This document shows positions 44,070 to 56,952 of a DNA stretch of 64,000 nt, piece by piece. Under the pieces are notes generated by a model. The model worked only from the letters and a program-made list of their open reading frames with translations, did not search any database and was not told the DNA's origin. How positions within the stretch are numbered: the stretch's first letter is position 1; every line of letters begins with the position of its first letter. A program made the translations under genes and the position numbers. The DNA comes from Forficula auricularia (Eukaryota > Arthropoda > Insecta > Dermaptera > Forficulidae), in assembly GCA_024734495.1 (NCBI GenBank), contig JALMQS010000061.1:6191321-6255320 (forward strand). Reading direction: 5' to 3'.

Positions 44070-44325
44070 AAAATATTTGTTTGAAACTATTGTTTCGTAG
44101 GTTGACCTTCATCATCAGAGTCTTTTAATTAGAAATGTTTCATCTGTTGATTATCATGGATTCGTTTATTATGTTGCTAGCTTGTTATAACAAAACGAAT
44201 TTTTCTATATCCAATCGAATAATTGAACTCATGAGAGATAACATATAAAATATTTTCTAATTAAAAGACTGATGATGTTCAAAGCTTCGAAATTATACCT
44301 ATTTAGTTTCAAACAAATAAATTTT
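44070..44325. repeat. Fold-back element, related to family A
   Basis: AAATATTTGTTTGAAACTAT at the left and AGTTTCAAACAAATAAATTT at the right bound arms of about 75 bp. The left arm carries, on the minus strand, CTGATGATGAAGG...CTACGAAACAATAGTT, a hammerhead with GUU as triplet. The right arm keeps CTGATGATG but GAAAC has become GAAAT. Confidence 0.75.
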
Positions 44326-45653
44326 ATATATATATTTGATATGTTTATTTGCATCAAAAAGCATGGAACAACCTCAGTGAATTCTCTTTAGAAATAGTCT
44401 ATAAGTTGTTTTCATTTATATTATCTATTACATAATTCGCTTAAATGTTTAGTTAGATACTAATCAAAACTATCAACAAGATCAATTAAAAAAACCATCG
44501 TTCAAGGTTTAACTTGATATTATTCAATTTACTTATAAACAGGCCGTATTTAATCATGTGCAACATGTGCAGCTGCATGTCGGTAAATTGTAGGGGTAGC
44601 AAAATATAGCTACTATAACTTTTAAGGAGTTAGGTGTTGGTTCTAGGTGAAACATTTTAATATAATAATAAAACTTGAGCAAGATGCGAGGTAGGTTGTC
44701 ACGTACTTTCCCATTCTTTATTATTATAATAGTACAATAGTAGGTAGAGCTTCCCTTCAGCTGGTTCAAAACTCAATTTTTTAATTTGTCGAAAATATTA
44801 ATTCTTAGAACAACTTCCCTTCTTACCCCTACTTTCCCCTCACCACATACATTTCAAAAATTATTATAAAAAAATTGTTATTTTTAAAATTATTTTTCTA
44901 TTGTATAATCAGTTTACTTTGACCCCCGAAATATATCGAATTCAAAACTCAATTTTGTTTTATTTCTTTTTTGTGAAACCTACCTCGCATCTTGCTCAAG
45001 TTTTATTAAAATATATCTACTACTAAAATGATGTTAATATTTTTATTAATAAGGGGAAATCAATGAGGTTATTCTCTGCTTGGTGCAAATAAAAAGCCTA
45101 ATGATTGAATTCGCTCAAAAAATGTTTTCTTATTGTGTTAAAATAAAAGAAGATAGAGAAAAATCATTTTCAAGCATGATTTTTTTCCTCTCTGTGTCTG
45201 GATTAAGATGCCCTTCTTCTTCTGGTGTCGTGTTCGTATTCTTACTTAGATGACCATCCTGTGAGCTGCTAGTACCCTTCTATATTGGAGGCGATTCTGA
45301 AGAGTTCTTACAAAAAATGTCTGGTTCTAAAATGTTTATATTTTCATAAAGAAGAACTGATAAGATTTTGCGCTTTCCATATTTAGAAATTCCGGGTAAA
45401 AAATATGGAGAATTGGAAATAAATCGACTTGTTATATTGTGAACTATCGAACGTTTGTAACTAATGAACTGAAATATTGCACACTGGTTTCTAATTTTAA
45501 TAAAATGCTTTGTGCCAAATTTCGCGCGTTTTATTTCTCCTTTATAATTCTAGGATCTCTAACGAATAAAATGAGTGTTAATTTTTTAGACATTTATTAT
45601 CAGACATAATCACATAAACAATTTTTTTCTTCCCAAGACCATTTGAAGAGTAT

Positions 45654-46112
45654 GTATCGTCGCCTTACAGAGTGAACCTGCTAACTCACAACAAGGAAAT
45701 TTTACAGGGCAGAGAAAACAAACAAAATTTAATATTGTTGTTATGGAAAAAACTATATTATTTTTCACAATTTTTTTCTACAACTCACGATCGTAATTTT
45801 AAGTAGCAGTTTTACTTCGACGATGCTGCATCTCTTTTTTTTCGAACGGTATATAATGTCATATCGTCGGCTTAGGGTGTAAACCTGCTAACTCCATTTT
45901 TTTATCATATATGACATATTAATACCGTTCGAAAGAAAAAGAGATCCTCCACGTATAACTGCTACTTAAAATTGCGATCGTGAGTTGTAGTAAAAAAATG
46001 TTAAAAAAAGTTTTTTTCATAATAACAATATTAAATTTTGTTTCTTTTTTCTCTGCCCTGTAAAATTTTCTTGTTGTGACATAGCAGGTTTACTCTCTAA
46101 GGCGACGATATA
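45654..46112. mobile_element. MITE pair forming a palindrome, family 3
   Basis: Arms 45654-45850 and 45922-46112 are inverted copies with ends TCGTCGCCTTA and TAAGGCGACGA. Each unit ends in GTAAACCTGCTAACTC. A single unit of the same family is at 50618-50872. The palindrome therefore looks like two copies inserted head to head or one folded duplication. Confidence 0.8.
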
Positions 46113-46638
46113 TGATAAAAAAAAAAATGAATTTAGCAGGTTTACACTCTAAGGCAACCATATTATGTTTTTTAATATACTGAATTTATTGAGATTAACA
46201 CTTTTTTAGACTATTTTGTCCTTTTTTTTATGTAAACTTAACGTTTATATCTCCAAATAATAAGAATAAAAGGATCTTCGGGATAAATATGTAAAGTTAA
46301 ATTTATTTCATTCCTAGCTGCCATATCAATTCATTCCTCATCTATTAGTAAACAAATCTATAAAGAGAAAATTAATGTGATTGTCAGAGCCTATATATAG
46401 AATCACAGGATCTCAGTCAGCCAAAGAAAGAAGAGTACAGGATCTCCAGAAGTTGCCTCTTCGATTTATATTCAAAAGTCCTGAGGAAGATTTGTTCTTT
46501 ATCGAGCTGTCTTAACCCTGTGATTCTATTTTAAATTTGATTTTTAATATCAATGTGACTTCATTATTCTGTCTCTAATTTTATCCAAATCGAACAGCAC
46601 CTAATGTATAATTTACTAATAATTGTTTTGTTTAAAAG

Positions 46639-46759
46639 GTATCATCTGGCTCAGGAAGTATTCAAGGAAAATCAGGAAATAATCATAATAGTACAAAGAA
46701 TAAGACTTCTCTCACCTTAGGAGGAACAAGTTTACTCACAACACCACACACTGGTGGAG
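46639..46759 (+). CDS. CCDC28: CCDC28 family protein, exon 2
   Basis: 121 nt, acceptor TTTAAAAG, donor GTATTT. 40 codons, VSSGSGSIQGKSGNNHNSTK and KTSLTLGGTSLLTTPHTGG in part, one base out. Ser/Gly/Asn-rich linker typical of the variable N-terminal part. The acceptor lacks a strong pyrimidine tract, but the frame links exons 1 and 3 cleanly. Confidence 0.82.
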
Positions 46760-46830
46760 GTATTTTTTGCATTTTTTTAATACGCTCCTGAAAAATAGTT
46801 GAGTGTGATTTTATATCTACTTTTTAACAG

Positions 46831-46971
46831 GTGGCCATCCAACAAGATTACTTTATGTCAATGAAAAATTATCAAGGGGTCCGTCTCTTTTATCTGAACA
46901 CAGTATACGTCATACACCAAAACCGTCCACATCTAATACATCCTCAGCATCAGCCAGAATTCTTAAAAAAG
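46831..46971 (+). CDS. CCDC28: CCDC28 family protein, exon 3
   Basis: 141 nt, acceptor TTTTTAACAG, donor GTTTCT. Two bases complete Gly, then 46 codons, HPTRLLYVNEKLSRGPSLLS and SIRHTPKPSTSNTSSASARI, one base out. The intron before it is only 71 nt. Still the low-complexity region; a basic RILKK end leads into the conserved part. Confidence 0.84.
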
Positions 46972-48617
<1,646 letters not shown>

Positions 48618-49037
48618 CTGTGATACATTCAAAGACCCATATTTCAAATATATATTTCATTTCAATATTGTTATACAATTATCACTTTTAAAAAGCATTC
48701 AACTAAATTATGTATGTATAAATACATTTGCATATATAAAAATAATGAATATATTATCTTCTTTTAATTTAATCTGAGAAATAAGGCCGCCATAATATAT
48801 TATAGCAAAATATTTTATTTTTTCATTTATATACAATTAATTAACTTGCCACTGAAAAAAAAGAAAAAATAATCATTAATAGAAGGTCCATTCTTATAAA
48901 TATTATATATATAGATATATAAATAATTGTTTCAAGCAATTGAGACCATTAAATGTGGGCTATTGACTATTGTTTTATTAAATTAAAATATATTTTTATA
49001 TTGTATGTTTATATATATTATCGAGCTTGAAAGTCTT

Positions 49038-49043
49038 AATAAA
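49038..49043 (+). terminator. AATAAA polyadenylation signal of CCDC28
   Basis: AATAAA 420 nt downstream of the CCDC28 stop, after an AT-rich 3' UTR. Confidence 0.4.
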
Positions 49044-49738
49044 AAGAAAAAAATCGTCACCAAGTTGACCAAATACACTTAAAGAGTATATCCGTTGCGT
49101 TCCTAGCAAAAATGGTGGATCGCAAAAGCCAATATCGTTTTTCAAGGCTTCATTTCTATTGATCTGGATGGCTGTAAATATGCCAACATCACAGAGTGCC
49201 GTATACTAGTCATCCATCTCAGAAAAACGCCGCCACGTGTTTCTTAACTTGAAGGGGTAGCCGATGCTTTAAACATGCAAAGTCCGTTGGCTAATTGACG
49301 CCCACACAGTTTCCCGGTAGGCCGTTCGGAACGGGGCTGGTATGAATAATTTTTCGGGGACTAGTTGATTTTCAGCCGAAAAAATAAATTCATTGGAACC
49401 GGTCCATTAAATTCGTCAGCCCGCTAGTGCGCTCACACTTATTCAAATGATCTTAATTAATTGAAACAATTGAATTATTATTATACTATACAACTCCCAT
49501 TTCGTTGGCTAAAAAGTTAGACCAATTTCTTGGTATATTTGACATGCTGATTCCAAAAATAGCACTAGTTTTTTATCAATCTCCTAAAAAGGGGATTTTG
49601 CCAATTTTTGAGACGTATTGATTCAGAATAACAATATTTGAAATCAAAATATTTAGTTTTATTAATTGAAAAAAGCTTCATCTATTATTTACCGTGTTTG
49701 TAGCTCAAAAATGAAGCATTATTATTTTTTATTATATA
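49044..49738. other. Intergenic, GC-richer patch of unknown origin
   Basis: Between the convergent CCDC28 and SVIP genes. From about 49080 to 49440 the base composition rises and a CACGTG occurs in CGCCGCCACGTGTTTC. No frame longer than about 40 codons, no TIRs found. Possibly an old transposon. Confidence 0.35.
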
Positions 49739-49746
49739 CTATAATA

Positions 49747-50152
49747 CAGTGTTTCACAACCTGTGGGTCGCGACCCACTAGAGCGTAATAAATCAATAAT
49801 TTTTTACTGTTTTATGTGTTTTTTACTATATGGTTAAAAAAAATGAAAAATTGTACACAAAGTCTCAAGCCCGTGGGCCTGGCAGGCCCGGCTCGTGACT
49901 TTGTGTAGGTTTATTGGTTTATAATGAATTTTTTAATAATTTTTTTTTTATTAATTTATATCAGGATTTATAAAAATAAATCAATACTTTTTTACTGTTT
50001 TTATGTGGTTTTTACAATAAAAAAAAAATGAAAAATTGTACACAAAGTCACGATCCGACCCTCTCAAACAGAGGTAGGGGGGGGGGGGGGGGGTAGGGGG
50101 TCGCGAATTTTTTTTTCATACTAAGGATCATGAAAAAGGTTGAAAAACACTG
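49747..50152. mobile_element. hAT-type MITE with perfect 8-bp TSD
   Basis: Starts CAGTGTTTCACAACCTGTGG and ends GGTTGAAAAACACTG, flanked by CTATAATA at 49739-49746 and 50153-50160. The inner ends carry GGGTCGCGACCC and GGGTCGCGAA as in other hAT MITEs. An internal segment with GAAAAATTGTACACAAAGTC is duplicated. A run of 18 G at about 50078-50095. Confidence 0.88.
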
Positions 50153-50617
50153 CTATAATATATCGAATTCTCGTTGAGCTAAAAATAAACGATAAATTGG
50201 AAATAAAATTAGAGCTGTTGCAGTCTATTCAATGCAATTTTCAGAATCAGAACCTAATAGCCGCCCCAGGAATAGGCCTGGAAAAACAATCATCAAAAAA
50301 TCAAGAAAAATCTGGGTTTTTTTGTTTGTTTGTTTTTTTGGGTCGGGGTTGTGTTATTAACCATCACAAATTATCTAATAAGAAATTTGTAGAACTCAGA
50401 AGTCTTTTTTATTGAGGGTGTATTGTATCCTTTACCTATGGGTCCAACTTCAGAAATTATTTGTTAATATTAGTAATATATTATATTATAGAAAATTTAT
50501 TGAAATATAATTTCAAAGACAGTGAACTAAGTGAATATGTTTGACCATTCCCTTGGGAGTCGAACTTAAGTGTCAAACTTGAAATCCGGGTACTTGTCAG
50601 ATCCCTTTAGATTTTAT

Positions 50618-50872
50618 ATATCGTCGGCTTAGAGTGTAAAACTGCTAACTCCATTTTTTATCATAAATGACATATTAATACTGTTCGAAAGAAAAAGAGA
50701 TGCAGCATCGTCCAAGTAAAACTGCTACTTAAAATTACGATCGTAAGTTGTGAAAAATGTGAAAAATATTTTTTTCCATAACACCAATATTAAATTTTGT
50801 TTGTTTTTTCTCTGCCCTGTAAAATTTCCATGTTGTGAGTTAGCAGGTTTACTCTCTAAGGCGACAATATGT
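50618..50872. mobile_element. MITE, family 3, single unit
   Basis: TIRs TATCGTCGGCTTAGAGTG (continuing TAAAACTGCTAACTC) and the inverse of GTTAGCAGGTTTACTCTC. Same family as 45654-46112, here as one clean unit with about 35-bp ends. Confidence 0.8.
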
Positions 50873-51507
50873 CACAATATTTCAAGAGCTCACCCTACTC
50901 CCTGATTGCAAGTATGGCACTTGGGTTCGCCTCTCGAGAGGATGGATCAAACAAACACATGCACTAACTTACTTAATATGGCCTTTAAATTATTTTTTCA
51001 TTTAATATTTATGGCTAATCAAGAAAAGTGTTGTATTTTAGAAAAATACTATTGGCAAAAATCAGGGGCACTAATTAACGGGGAAGTAAATATAATGTTC
51101 TTATGGAAGAATAGAAATTGTTGCCTCGATAGCTTTCTGTCCTTGATGTTACGACGGGAGAATTTGCTATTCCATTACATGTAATTATTAATTCTATTCT
51201 ATACTGGGTGATTCACGGTCGATGGCACGTTAGACGTTTATGGAAAACGGAACGCGGGATTTTTCTGAAAATTTAGCACCTTACATTTTCTTACCTGTTC
51301 TATCGATCTAAAATATTTTCAGCATTGCGACGTTTCTGCTTCCATCGAAAAGTCGTAGCAACTTTATTTTTTTAAATGGAACACCCCGTATATTAACATG
51401 TTTATAGAACCACCCTTTTATTAAAATACTTTTTTGTTAATATTGTCCTATATCTATTCAAACGAAGTTCTTATGAAATTATTTATTTTGTACTATAAGA
51501 ACTTCGT

Positions 51508-52320
51508 TTGAATAATCAATATTTGCGATCATTTTGTGAGATTTTTTTGAACATCGTCAATAAACTGTTTAAATGGATGGATCAAATTGAAGGATGGTGT
51601 AGATCCAATTCAATGGAACTAAACCATTCCAAGTCAAATTTGGTTAGATTTAGTACTAGAAATTTGGTTAGTCCTCAAAATTATTACATTGGTGGAAATA
51701 TTATCAATGAATCTAAATTTTATAAATATTTAGGCATACATATTCAGGCAAATTTAAAGTGGGATATGCATATTAGTTATATAGTCAATAAGGCTTATAG
51801 GAAATTGGGGATGTTTGGTAGAATTTTGAAGGGTACATCTAGAGAAGTTAAGTCAAAAGTTTATTTAACTTATGTAAGACCTAATTTAGAGTATTGTTCT
51901 GTGGTTTGGGACAAACACCCACAACGATTAGAGAGAAAAATTGATATGGTACAAAGGAGGGCGGCTAGATTTGTTTTTGGTAAATTTGATAGGTTTAGTA
52001 GTGTCACTTCAATGATTAATGAATTAGGATGGTCTAGCTTATTGGAGAGAAGGGAATGGGCTAAATTGAAAGTGATTTTCAAAGCCTATAAGGGTTTTAG
52101 GAGTTGGGAGGAAATAACGAATAGATTTCAGGAACCAAATTATTTAGGTAGAGCTGATCATAGAAAAAAGATTCGTAAGCCAAGATTCTTGAAAAATATC
52201 GGTTTACATTCATTTGTAGGATCTGGCATTGATTTGTGGAACAGTCTGTCTGTTACTACTTGGGATTATAGTCCTCTGCCCCCTATGATTAAATCAATTA
52301 TAAATTTTGTCAAGTCCTAA
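51508..52320 (+). pseudogene. Reverse transcriptase C-terminal fragment (CR1-like)
   Basis: A 270-codon frame without stops. After about 20 unrelated residues it reads QIEGWCRSNSMELNHSKSNL, KFYKYLGIHIQANLKWDMHI, YVRPNLEYCSVVWDKHPQ and VQRRAARFVFGKFDRFSSVT, then SMINELGWSSLLERREWAKL. These are the thumb and post-palm blocks of CR1/Jockey-type LINE ORF2. The YxDD catalytic motif and endonuclease are missing, so it cannot transpose. The intact frame suggests recent insertion. Confidence 0.87.
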
Positions 52321-52745
52321 TGTCCTAGAGTTGTGCAAAATTTTATTTAGTTCTCGCAAGCAGAGATTAGGTGAGGCAGAGAGAGGTCATACCATCCTTG
52401 TTAAGGTTTTGACCAGGTTTCCTTAACAACTTATGGCAAATGCCGGGATGGCTAATGCGTCGCTTGCTCCTGGTATCGGGTTTTTGCGCGGAATTTTTAA
52501 ATTACTTTTTGTCTTTTGATGGAAATATATGGTCATGTTATTTGTTAATGAGCATACATTTCTAATTTTTTTTTTTCTTTTCTTTTTTTTTACTTGTTTA
52601 TTATTTGTTAAATTGTTGTAATTAATTTGTATTGATGTTTATTAATGTATTGTTGTAGCTAGATTGTATTGATGTTTGGAGGACCTAGCCACCGAGGACT
52701 TGTGCCTCTAAGCAGGTCGAGAAATAAAGATTTATTTATTTATTA
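51520..52745 (+). mobile_element. 5'-truncated CR1-like LINE
   Basis: Contains the C-terminal part of a reverse transcriptase ORF (51508-52320), a 3' UTR ending GCAGGTCGAGAAATAAAG and a TTTA microsatellite tail. A solo copy of the same 3' end is at 58869-58983. CR1-clade elements end in short tandem repeats instead of poly(A), in agreement. Confidence 0.85.
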
Positions 52746-53594
52746 TTTATTTATGTTTATAAGTTACTTATAAATAGTCAACAAACTGTCATAAGCTTGA
52801 TATTTCCATGGTTAGTTAAAATTAAATTCATTAAAATGTAATTTTTCATGAAAAAGCGCCTTTATTAAGAAAACTTGATGTTTTAGGTATAGGAACATGA
52901 TATATCGTCTTAAAGCATTTTTCTTTGTCTTTCAATTCACTGAGTAATATACGGGGGTCTCATTTGAAAAAACGAACTTTTGACCCCCTTTATGAATAAC
53001 GGAAATAATAGTAATCTTAGCACGCCCTGTATAATATGGAGTCGATTTTTCAGCCTAAATTAAATACTTCGGATCTGTTTAAACTACCACCAAAATATCA
53101 ACTTTTCATGAATTGAGAGCTCTAATTTATTTAAATTTAATTAGGACCATATTTAACACAAATTATTTTTTATCTCGAAAACCAATCGAGATAGGTATAG
53201 GACAATATTAACAAAAAAGTATTTTAATAAAAGGGCGGTTCTAAAAACGTGTTAATATACGTTCCATTAAAAAAAATAAAGTTGCTACGACTTTTCGATG
53301 GAAGCCGAAACGTCGCAATGCTGAAAATTGAAAAATCCTCCGTTCCGTTTTCCATAAACGTGCCATCGACAGTGAATCACCCTGTATAACAGGATGATGC
53401 CACACCTACCGTGATTTTGGCTAATATTTTTTCATGTTTCAAGAAATTCACTTGTTTTTTATTAAAAAATGTATGTATATGAATATGATAGGAGTAAATG
53501 GTTAAAAATAAATCTTATATTTAATCGATGATTTTATTTGATCGTTTACTGATATTAAACTAGATGGGATGGGTGAGGTGATAATTATCGTAAA

Positions 53595-53600
53595 TTTATT
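53595..53600 (-). terminator. AATAAA polyadenylation signal of SVIP
   Basis: Minus-strand AATAAA about 10 nt past the SVIP stop codon; very short 3' UTR if used. Confidence 0.4.
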
Positions 53601-53607
53601 GTAAAAA

Positions 53608-53778
53608 TTAATTTACTTTAAGGCCTCCTCCTTGAGCATTCGAATGGTTTTCTTGCTCCGCTAATTGTCTAGCTCTTTGCTGTTGACGTTTTACTTTTTC
53701 AACATCTTTAATACCTCTACTCTCATTTTCTCTAAGTCGACGTTCTGCAGCTTCAACAAGGTGTTGCCTACGAGTGTC
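53608..53778 (-). CDS. SVIP: SVIP (small VCP/p97-interacting protein), exon 2
   Basis: Acceptor TATTTTTAG, then DTRRQHLVEAAERRLRENES, RGIKDVEKVKRQQQRARQLA, EQENHSNAQGGGLKVN and TAA. R-QHLVE-AA-ER-R fits the VCP-interacting motif R-x5-AA-x2-R of SVIP, and the rest is a charged helix ending GGL-x-V as in the vertebrate protein. SVIP binds the N-domain of p97/VCP, inhibits gp78-linked ERAD and, in flies and human cells, recruits VCP to lysosomes. The exon starts in phase 0, matching exon 1. Total 74 aa against 77 in human. Confidence 0.93.
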   Translation of the reverse strand, partial: DTRRQHLVEAAERRLRENESRGIKDVEKVKRQQQRARQLAEQENHSNAQGGGLKVN

Positions 53779-53904
53779 CTAAAAATAAATAAATTAAAAT
53801 TAATTTAATCCCTATTTAAAATTATAATAAAGAACCTGAAAGTTAAAATAAATAAAGTGATGAGGCTATCCACACACCATACTCCTGCCTCTTCTCTTAT
53901 ATTA

Positions 53905-53945
53905 AATAGTACCTGGAACACCGAGCGATACTCGGTAATTTTTTG
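53905..53945 (+). repeat. 5' hairpin start of the RTE/SINE-like family
   Basis: ACACCGAGCGATACTCGGTA, the same start as at 42368. The matching 3' end is at 55378-55474, so one copy may have been split by the Tigger insertion and other sequence. Confidence 0.55.
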
Positions 53946-54405
53946 ATTAAGTTAAGAGCGATATAATATTATTTTTAATTTTAAATTCAGATAAAAAGGT
54001 CAATTTTAATTCCCATTCAAGATAAAATAAAATTTCATTTATTTTTTTGCCAATGTTTACACCCGCTATAGCCATCATCAAGACATATTATCACTGGGCA
54101 CAAAGTTTTGAATGTAATTGTAATTAAAAATAATATTAATTAATATAATATACCGACACGAAAGATTCTTTCGTTGACCCTTTTAAATCCTGAAGAAGGA
54201 GGGACGATCCTTCGAATTGTAAGATATTTTAAAAGAATGAAACTGATATTCTCTAATAAATTATTTTATAGAAAATAGAAAAATACCTTTAATTAATTAA
54301 ATTGAATAATTTAAATATATAATAATATTTGTAATGATCTTTATATGGAATTTAAAATTGAAAAACCAATTAATTATTAAAAGGAAATTGAATAAAAATA
54401 TAATA

Positions 54406-55252
54406 CAGTGAACGCTCTATATAAGCAACTCATTTGAACCAATTTCAATAAAAAAGTTTCTTATTGGGAAAAGTTGCTTATAGGGAAAAAAGGAGTATAA
54501 AAATACTTACCGTCTGGAAAATCCGTATACCATGGCGTTTTTTAAATTTCGTTAACCATCCATCACATGCTACAAATGTTTCATGTCCATTATTTAATCT
54601 ATTTACTTCGAGTGCTTTTAATTTTATCATTTCATTTGGAACTAAATCGTTTAATTTTCGCCGCTCCAAGAACCAAGATAACACTATATCGTCGATTCCA
54701 CTATATTTTATTGTCTTCATTCGCTTAATCTTACTCCGATTCACATACGTTTTGGGTGCATATTCTTCTAAATTTTCTTTATTTTCTTTTACTCTACTTA
54801 TTGTAGATTTAGCAACTTTATATTCGTTACAAATGTCCTTTGTTTTCTTACCATTTTCAATGTCCTTTAAAATGGATAGTTTATCTTTTAACGAAATTGA
54901 ACGTCTTTTTTCTTCTGATTCATATTTTATGGTTGAATTTAAAGCACAAAAATATTAATTAATTAATTTATTAATTAACAGAAACTAACAGAATTCAAGT
55001 AACTATTCTATTTAACAGAAATTCACTTCAATACTGGCAGCACAAAACACAAACATATTCCAATAACAGAATTTTTTACAATTTGAGGTTATGTTGTTGT
55101 TTACAGTTGATTTCACTTCTGAATTGGCCTAAACTTAACTCAAATATTTAGCTTTAAAAAAATAAGTTGCTTATACAGAATAGTTGAACTAAAAAAAGTT
55201 GCTTGTATAGCGGTTGCTTATAAAGAATGTTGCTTATATAGAGCGTTTACTG
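54406..55252 (-). mobile_element. pogo/Tigger-type deletion derivative
   Basis: Terminal inverted repeats of about 24 bp with one mismatch (CAGTGAACGCTCTATATAAG and CAGTAAACGCTCTATATAAG), flanked by TA duplications (54404-54405, 55253-55254). 847 bp. It keeps the N-terminal DNA-binding part of the transposase on the minus strand but not the DDE catalytic domain. Confidence 0.9.
54478..54950 (-). pseudogene. Tigger transposase N-terminus (CENP-B-type HTH)
   Basis: Minus strand: SISLKDKLSILKDIENGKKT, KDICNEYKVAKSTISRVKEN (first CENP-B/pogo HTH), then DDIVLSWFLERRKLNDLVPN and GWLTKFKKRHGIR (second, Tc5-type HTH). No in-frame ATG lies ahead of the first HTH, and the frame ends soon after KKRHGIR at what looks like a splice donor (ACG-GTAAGT). 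A truncated exon, probably inactive, but the DNA-binding fold is intact over about 130 residues. Confidence 0.85.
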
Positions 55253-55377
55253 TAATACATTTTTATCGATACAACGAGCTGTAAATAATTATTTCAATTA
55301 ACAAAAAATCCCATCAAAAACAACTTAGCCGAAGATGAGACCGTGACAGATCGAAATGTCAACCCGAAAACCCCCTA

Positions 55378-55474
55378 ACCAATGAATTTCATCCAAATCG
55401 TTAGAGCCGTTTTCGAGAAACCGATTCTATATATATATATATACAAGAATTGCTCGTTTAATAAGATAAGATTT
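55378..55474 (+). repeat. 3' end of the RTE/SINE-like family
   Basis: ATCGTTAGAGCCGTTTTCGA, a TA repeat, then ACAAGAATTGCTCGTTTAAT; same as the end of 42368-42650. Confidence 0.6.
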
Positions 55475-56169
55475 AATAAAATAATGTATAATCAATAACG
55501 AAAGAACCCCTCTTCTCTTAATTTTGGGGCCATTAGAAATTAATTATCTCCTTTTAAATATTGAAATCTTCTAAGGTAAATAGCTTTTTAATATTTTTTT
55601 TTGAAAATTTTATTATTTTATATTAATTTATGACCCCCTCCCCCTCCTTTGGATGCTTATCACTTTGACATCATCATCATTGAGACAATGGAAAAGACTG
55701 TTCTCTGCGGTATCTTTTTAAGTTCCATACAACCAAATTTATAAAGATCCCGGCAAAGGAAAATGGTGGATTTAAAGGTAAAAAGTTGATCATAGAAATC
55801 AACCTGCTCCGAAGGTGAGTATATTTTGCTAGAAAGAAAAGACACGTTTAATGGTGTTTAGCAAGGATAAAGAAGCGTTTCTGAACATATGTTTAAATAT
55901 AAATTTTTTTAATAATAATAATACTTTTGGAATTAAATAATTTTTTTTTCTTTGTTTTGACCCATATGTTATAAACACCACCTGAATTACCTATTCGCAT
56001 TAAAGATATACCCTGTATACATGAATCAAAAAATCTAATTTTGGCACTCACTCACTCACTGACAAGTCATCAAAACCTATAGGGTACTTCCAATCATTCC
56101 AGTATCATGAAATTTCGCCTGCTAGTATAGTTTGAGACACAAACAAAGGAAAAATTCCAAAAATCCAAA

Positions 56170-56720
56170 CTTTCTATCTTTCAACCCCTCCAAAATGGGG
56201 GGAGGGTGGTCAAAAATGAAAATTCTAGCCCGTTGGACCAAACTCAACCAAATTTTGTATACATATTCTGCTGGACCACTGAAGGCTTTTAAGTGGGAGA
56301 TAAATTTAGCCTAATTTATCGAACGGAGAATTTACCACTGCTCGAAGCCCCTAAAAACTTAGTAAATTGGATATTGGATTGTATCTAACTTTCTGAGATT
56401 TGGCTCATGATCCCGGCTTCTTTCCTTCTACTCTGTTCTTTTCACGATTGAGGGGCCATCTCATACAGGCCTTTAGGGGATGCACCTTCTGGTGTATCTC
56501 CTTCTCACATCAATATCATTAAAAAAAAATGCAAAAACTAACCACTCAAAATGGGGGGAGGGGGGTCAATATTGAAAATTCTAGCCCGTTGAACCAAACT
56601 CAACCAAATTTTGTATATATATTCTGTGGCCCCCCCAGAAGGCTAGAAATGCAAAAACTAACCACCCAAAAAGAAGGGGGGGGGGTCAAAATAAAAATTC
56701 TAGCCGCTTGGACCAATCCT
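56170..56720. repeat. Dispersed direct repeats around a LINE 3' end
   Basis: A unit with ATGGGGGGAGGG, GGTCA..AATGAAAATTCTAG, CCCGTTGGACCAAACTCAAC and TTTTGTATACATATTCTG occurs at about 56190-56275, 56548-56632 and (shortened) 56652-56720. Copies 1 and 2 are separated by the LINE 3' end at 56405-56530. Confidence 0.65.
56405..56530 (+). mobile_element. LINE 3' end with A tail
   Basis: TTTTCACGATTGAGGGGCCA, CTTCTGGTGTATCTCCTTCT, then ATCATTAAAAAAAAA. The same 3' end closes the LINE fragment at 63300-63838. Confidence 0.65.
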
Positions 56721-56739
56721 CATAGGTTACAAAAAGAAG

Positions 56740-56952
56740 AGAAATCTCAACCAAAACATTCTGTTCAAAAAACGGCAAGTTCGAAAAAGTAGTAAAATCT
56801 ATAGTGTGTAACCAAATTAAATTCGTCAAGAATAATTAAGTTGAGAGATCTACTATTTTCTCAACTTAATTATTCTTGGCTTCACTTTATAGATTTCACT
56901 ACTTTTTCGAACTTGGCCTGTTTTTTCACACAATGTTTTGGTTGAGATTTGC
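56740..56952. repeat. Palindrome with ~100-bp arms
   Basis: AGAAATCTCAACCAAAACAT at the left, inverted at the right end; the centre is CAAGAATAATTAAGTTGAGA facing its inverse across about 12 nt. No hammerhead core. Confidence 0.8.

Larger units (their letters stand above)
42166..46638. other. Intron 1 of CCDC28 (4.5 kb)
   Basis: Holds RTE-like repeats (42368-42722), fold-backs with hammerheads (43404-43940, 44070-44325) and a palindromic MITE pair (45654-46112). At about 45190-45330 the minus strand has a broken frame (TSSSQDGHLSKNTNTTPEEE with a stop before it), perhaps a transposon protein remnant. A decayed hammerhead-like block lies near 46474-46510. The rest is featureless. Confidence 0.5.
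51207..53390. mobile_element. TIR element (~250-bp inverted ends) split by a LINE
   Basis: TGGGTGATTCACGGTCGATG at the left and CATCGACAGTGAATCACCC at the right are inverted, and the match continues about 250 bp (left to 51470, right from 53148) including GACGTTTC..CTTCCATCGAAAAG. TA at both outer edges. The middle is occupied by the CR1-like LINE and its flanks. A short hairpin AACGAAGTTCTTA/TAAGAACTTCGTT sits at 51456-51517. Confidence 0.8.

Noticed and set aside
51508..51570. First ~20 residues of the LINE frame as part of the reverse transcriptase
   Set aside because: They do not resemble the family and lie at the 5' truncation point; they are flanking sequence read through by chance.
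54464..54958. 164-residue plus-strand frame
   Set aside because: Antisense shadow of the Tigger helix-turn-helix region; hydrophobic reverse-strand reading with no family features.
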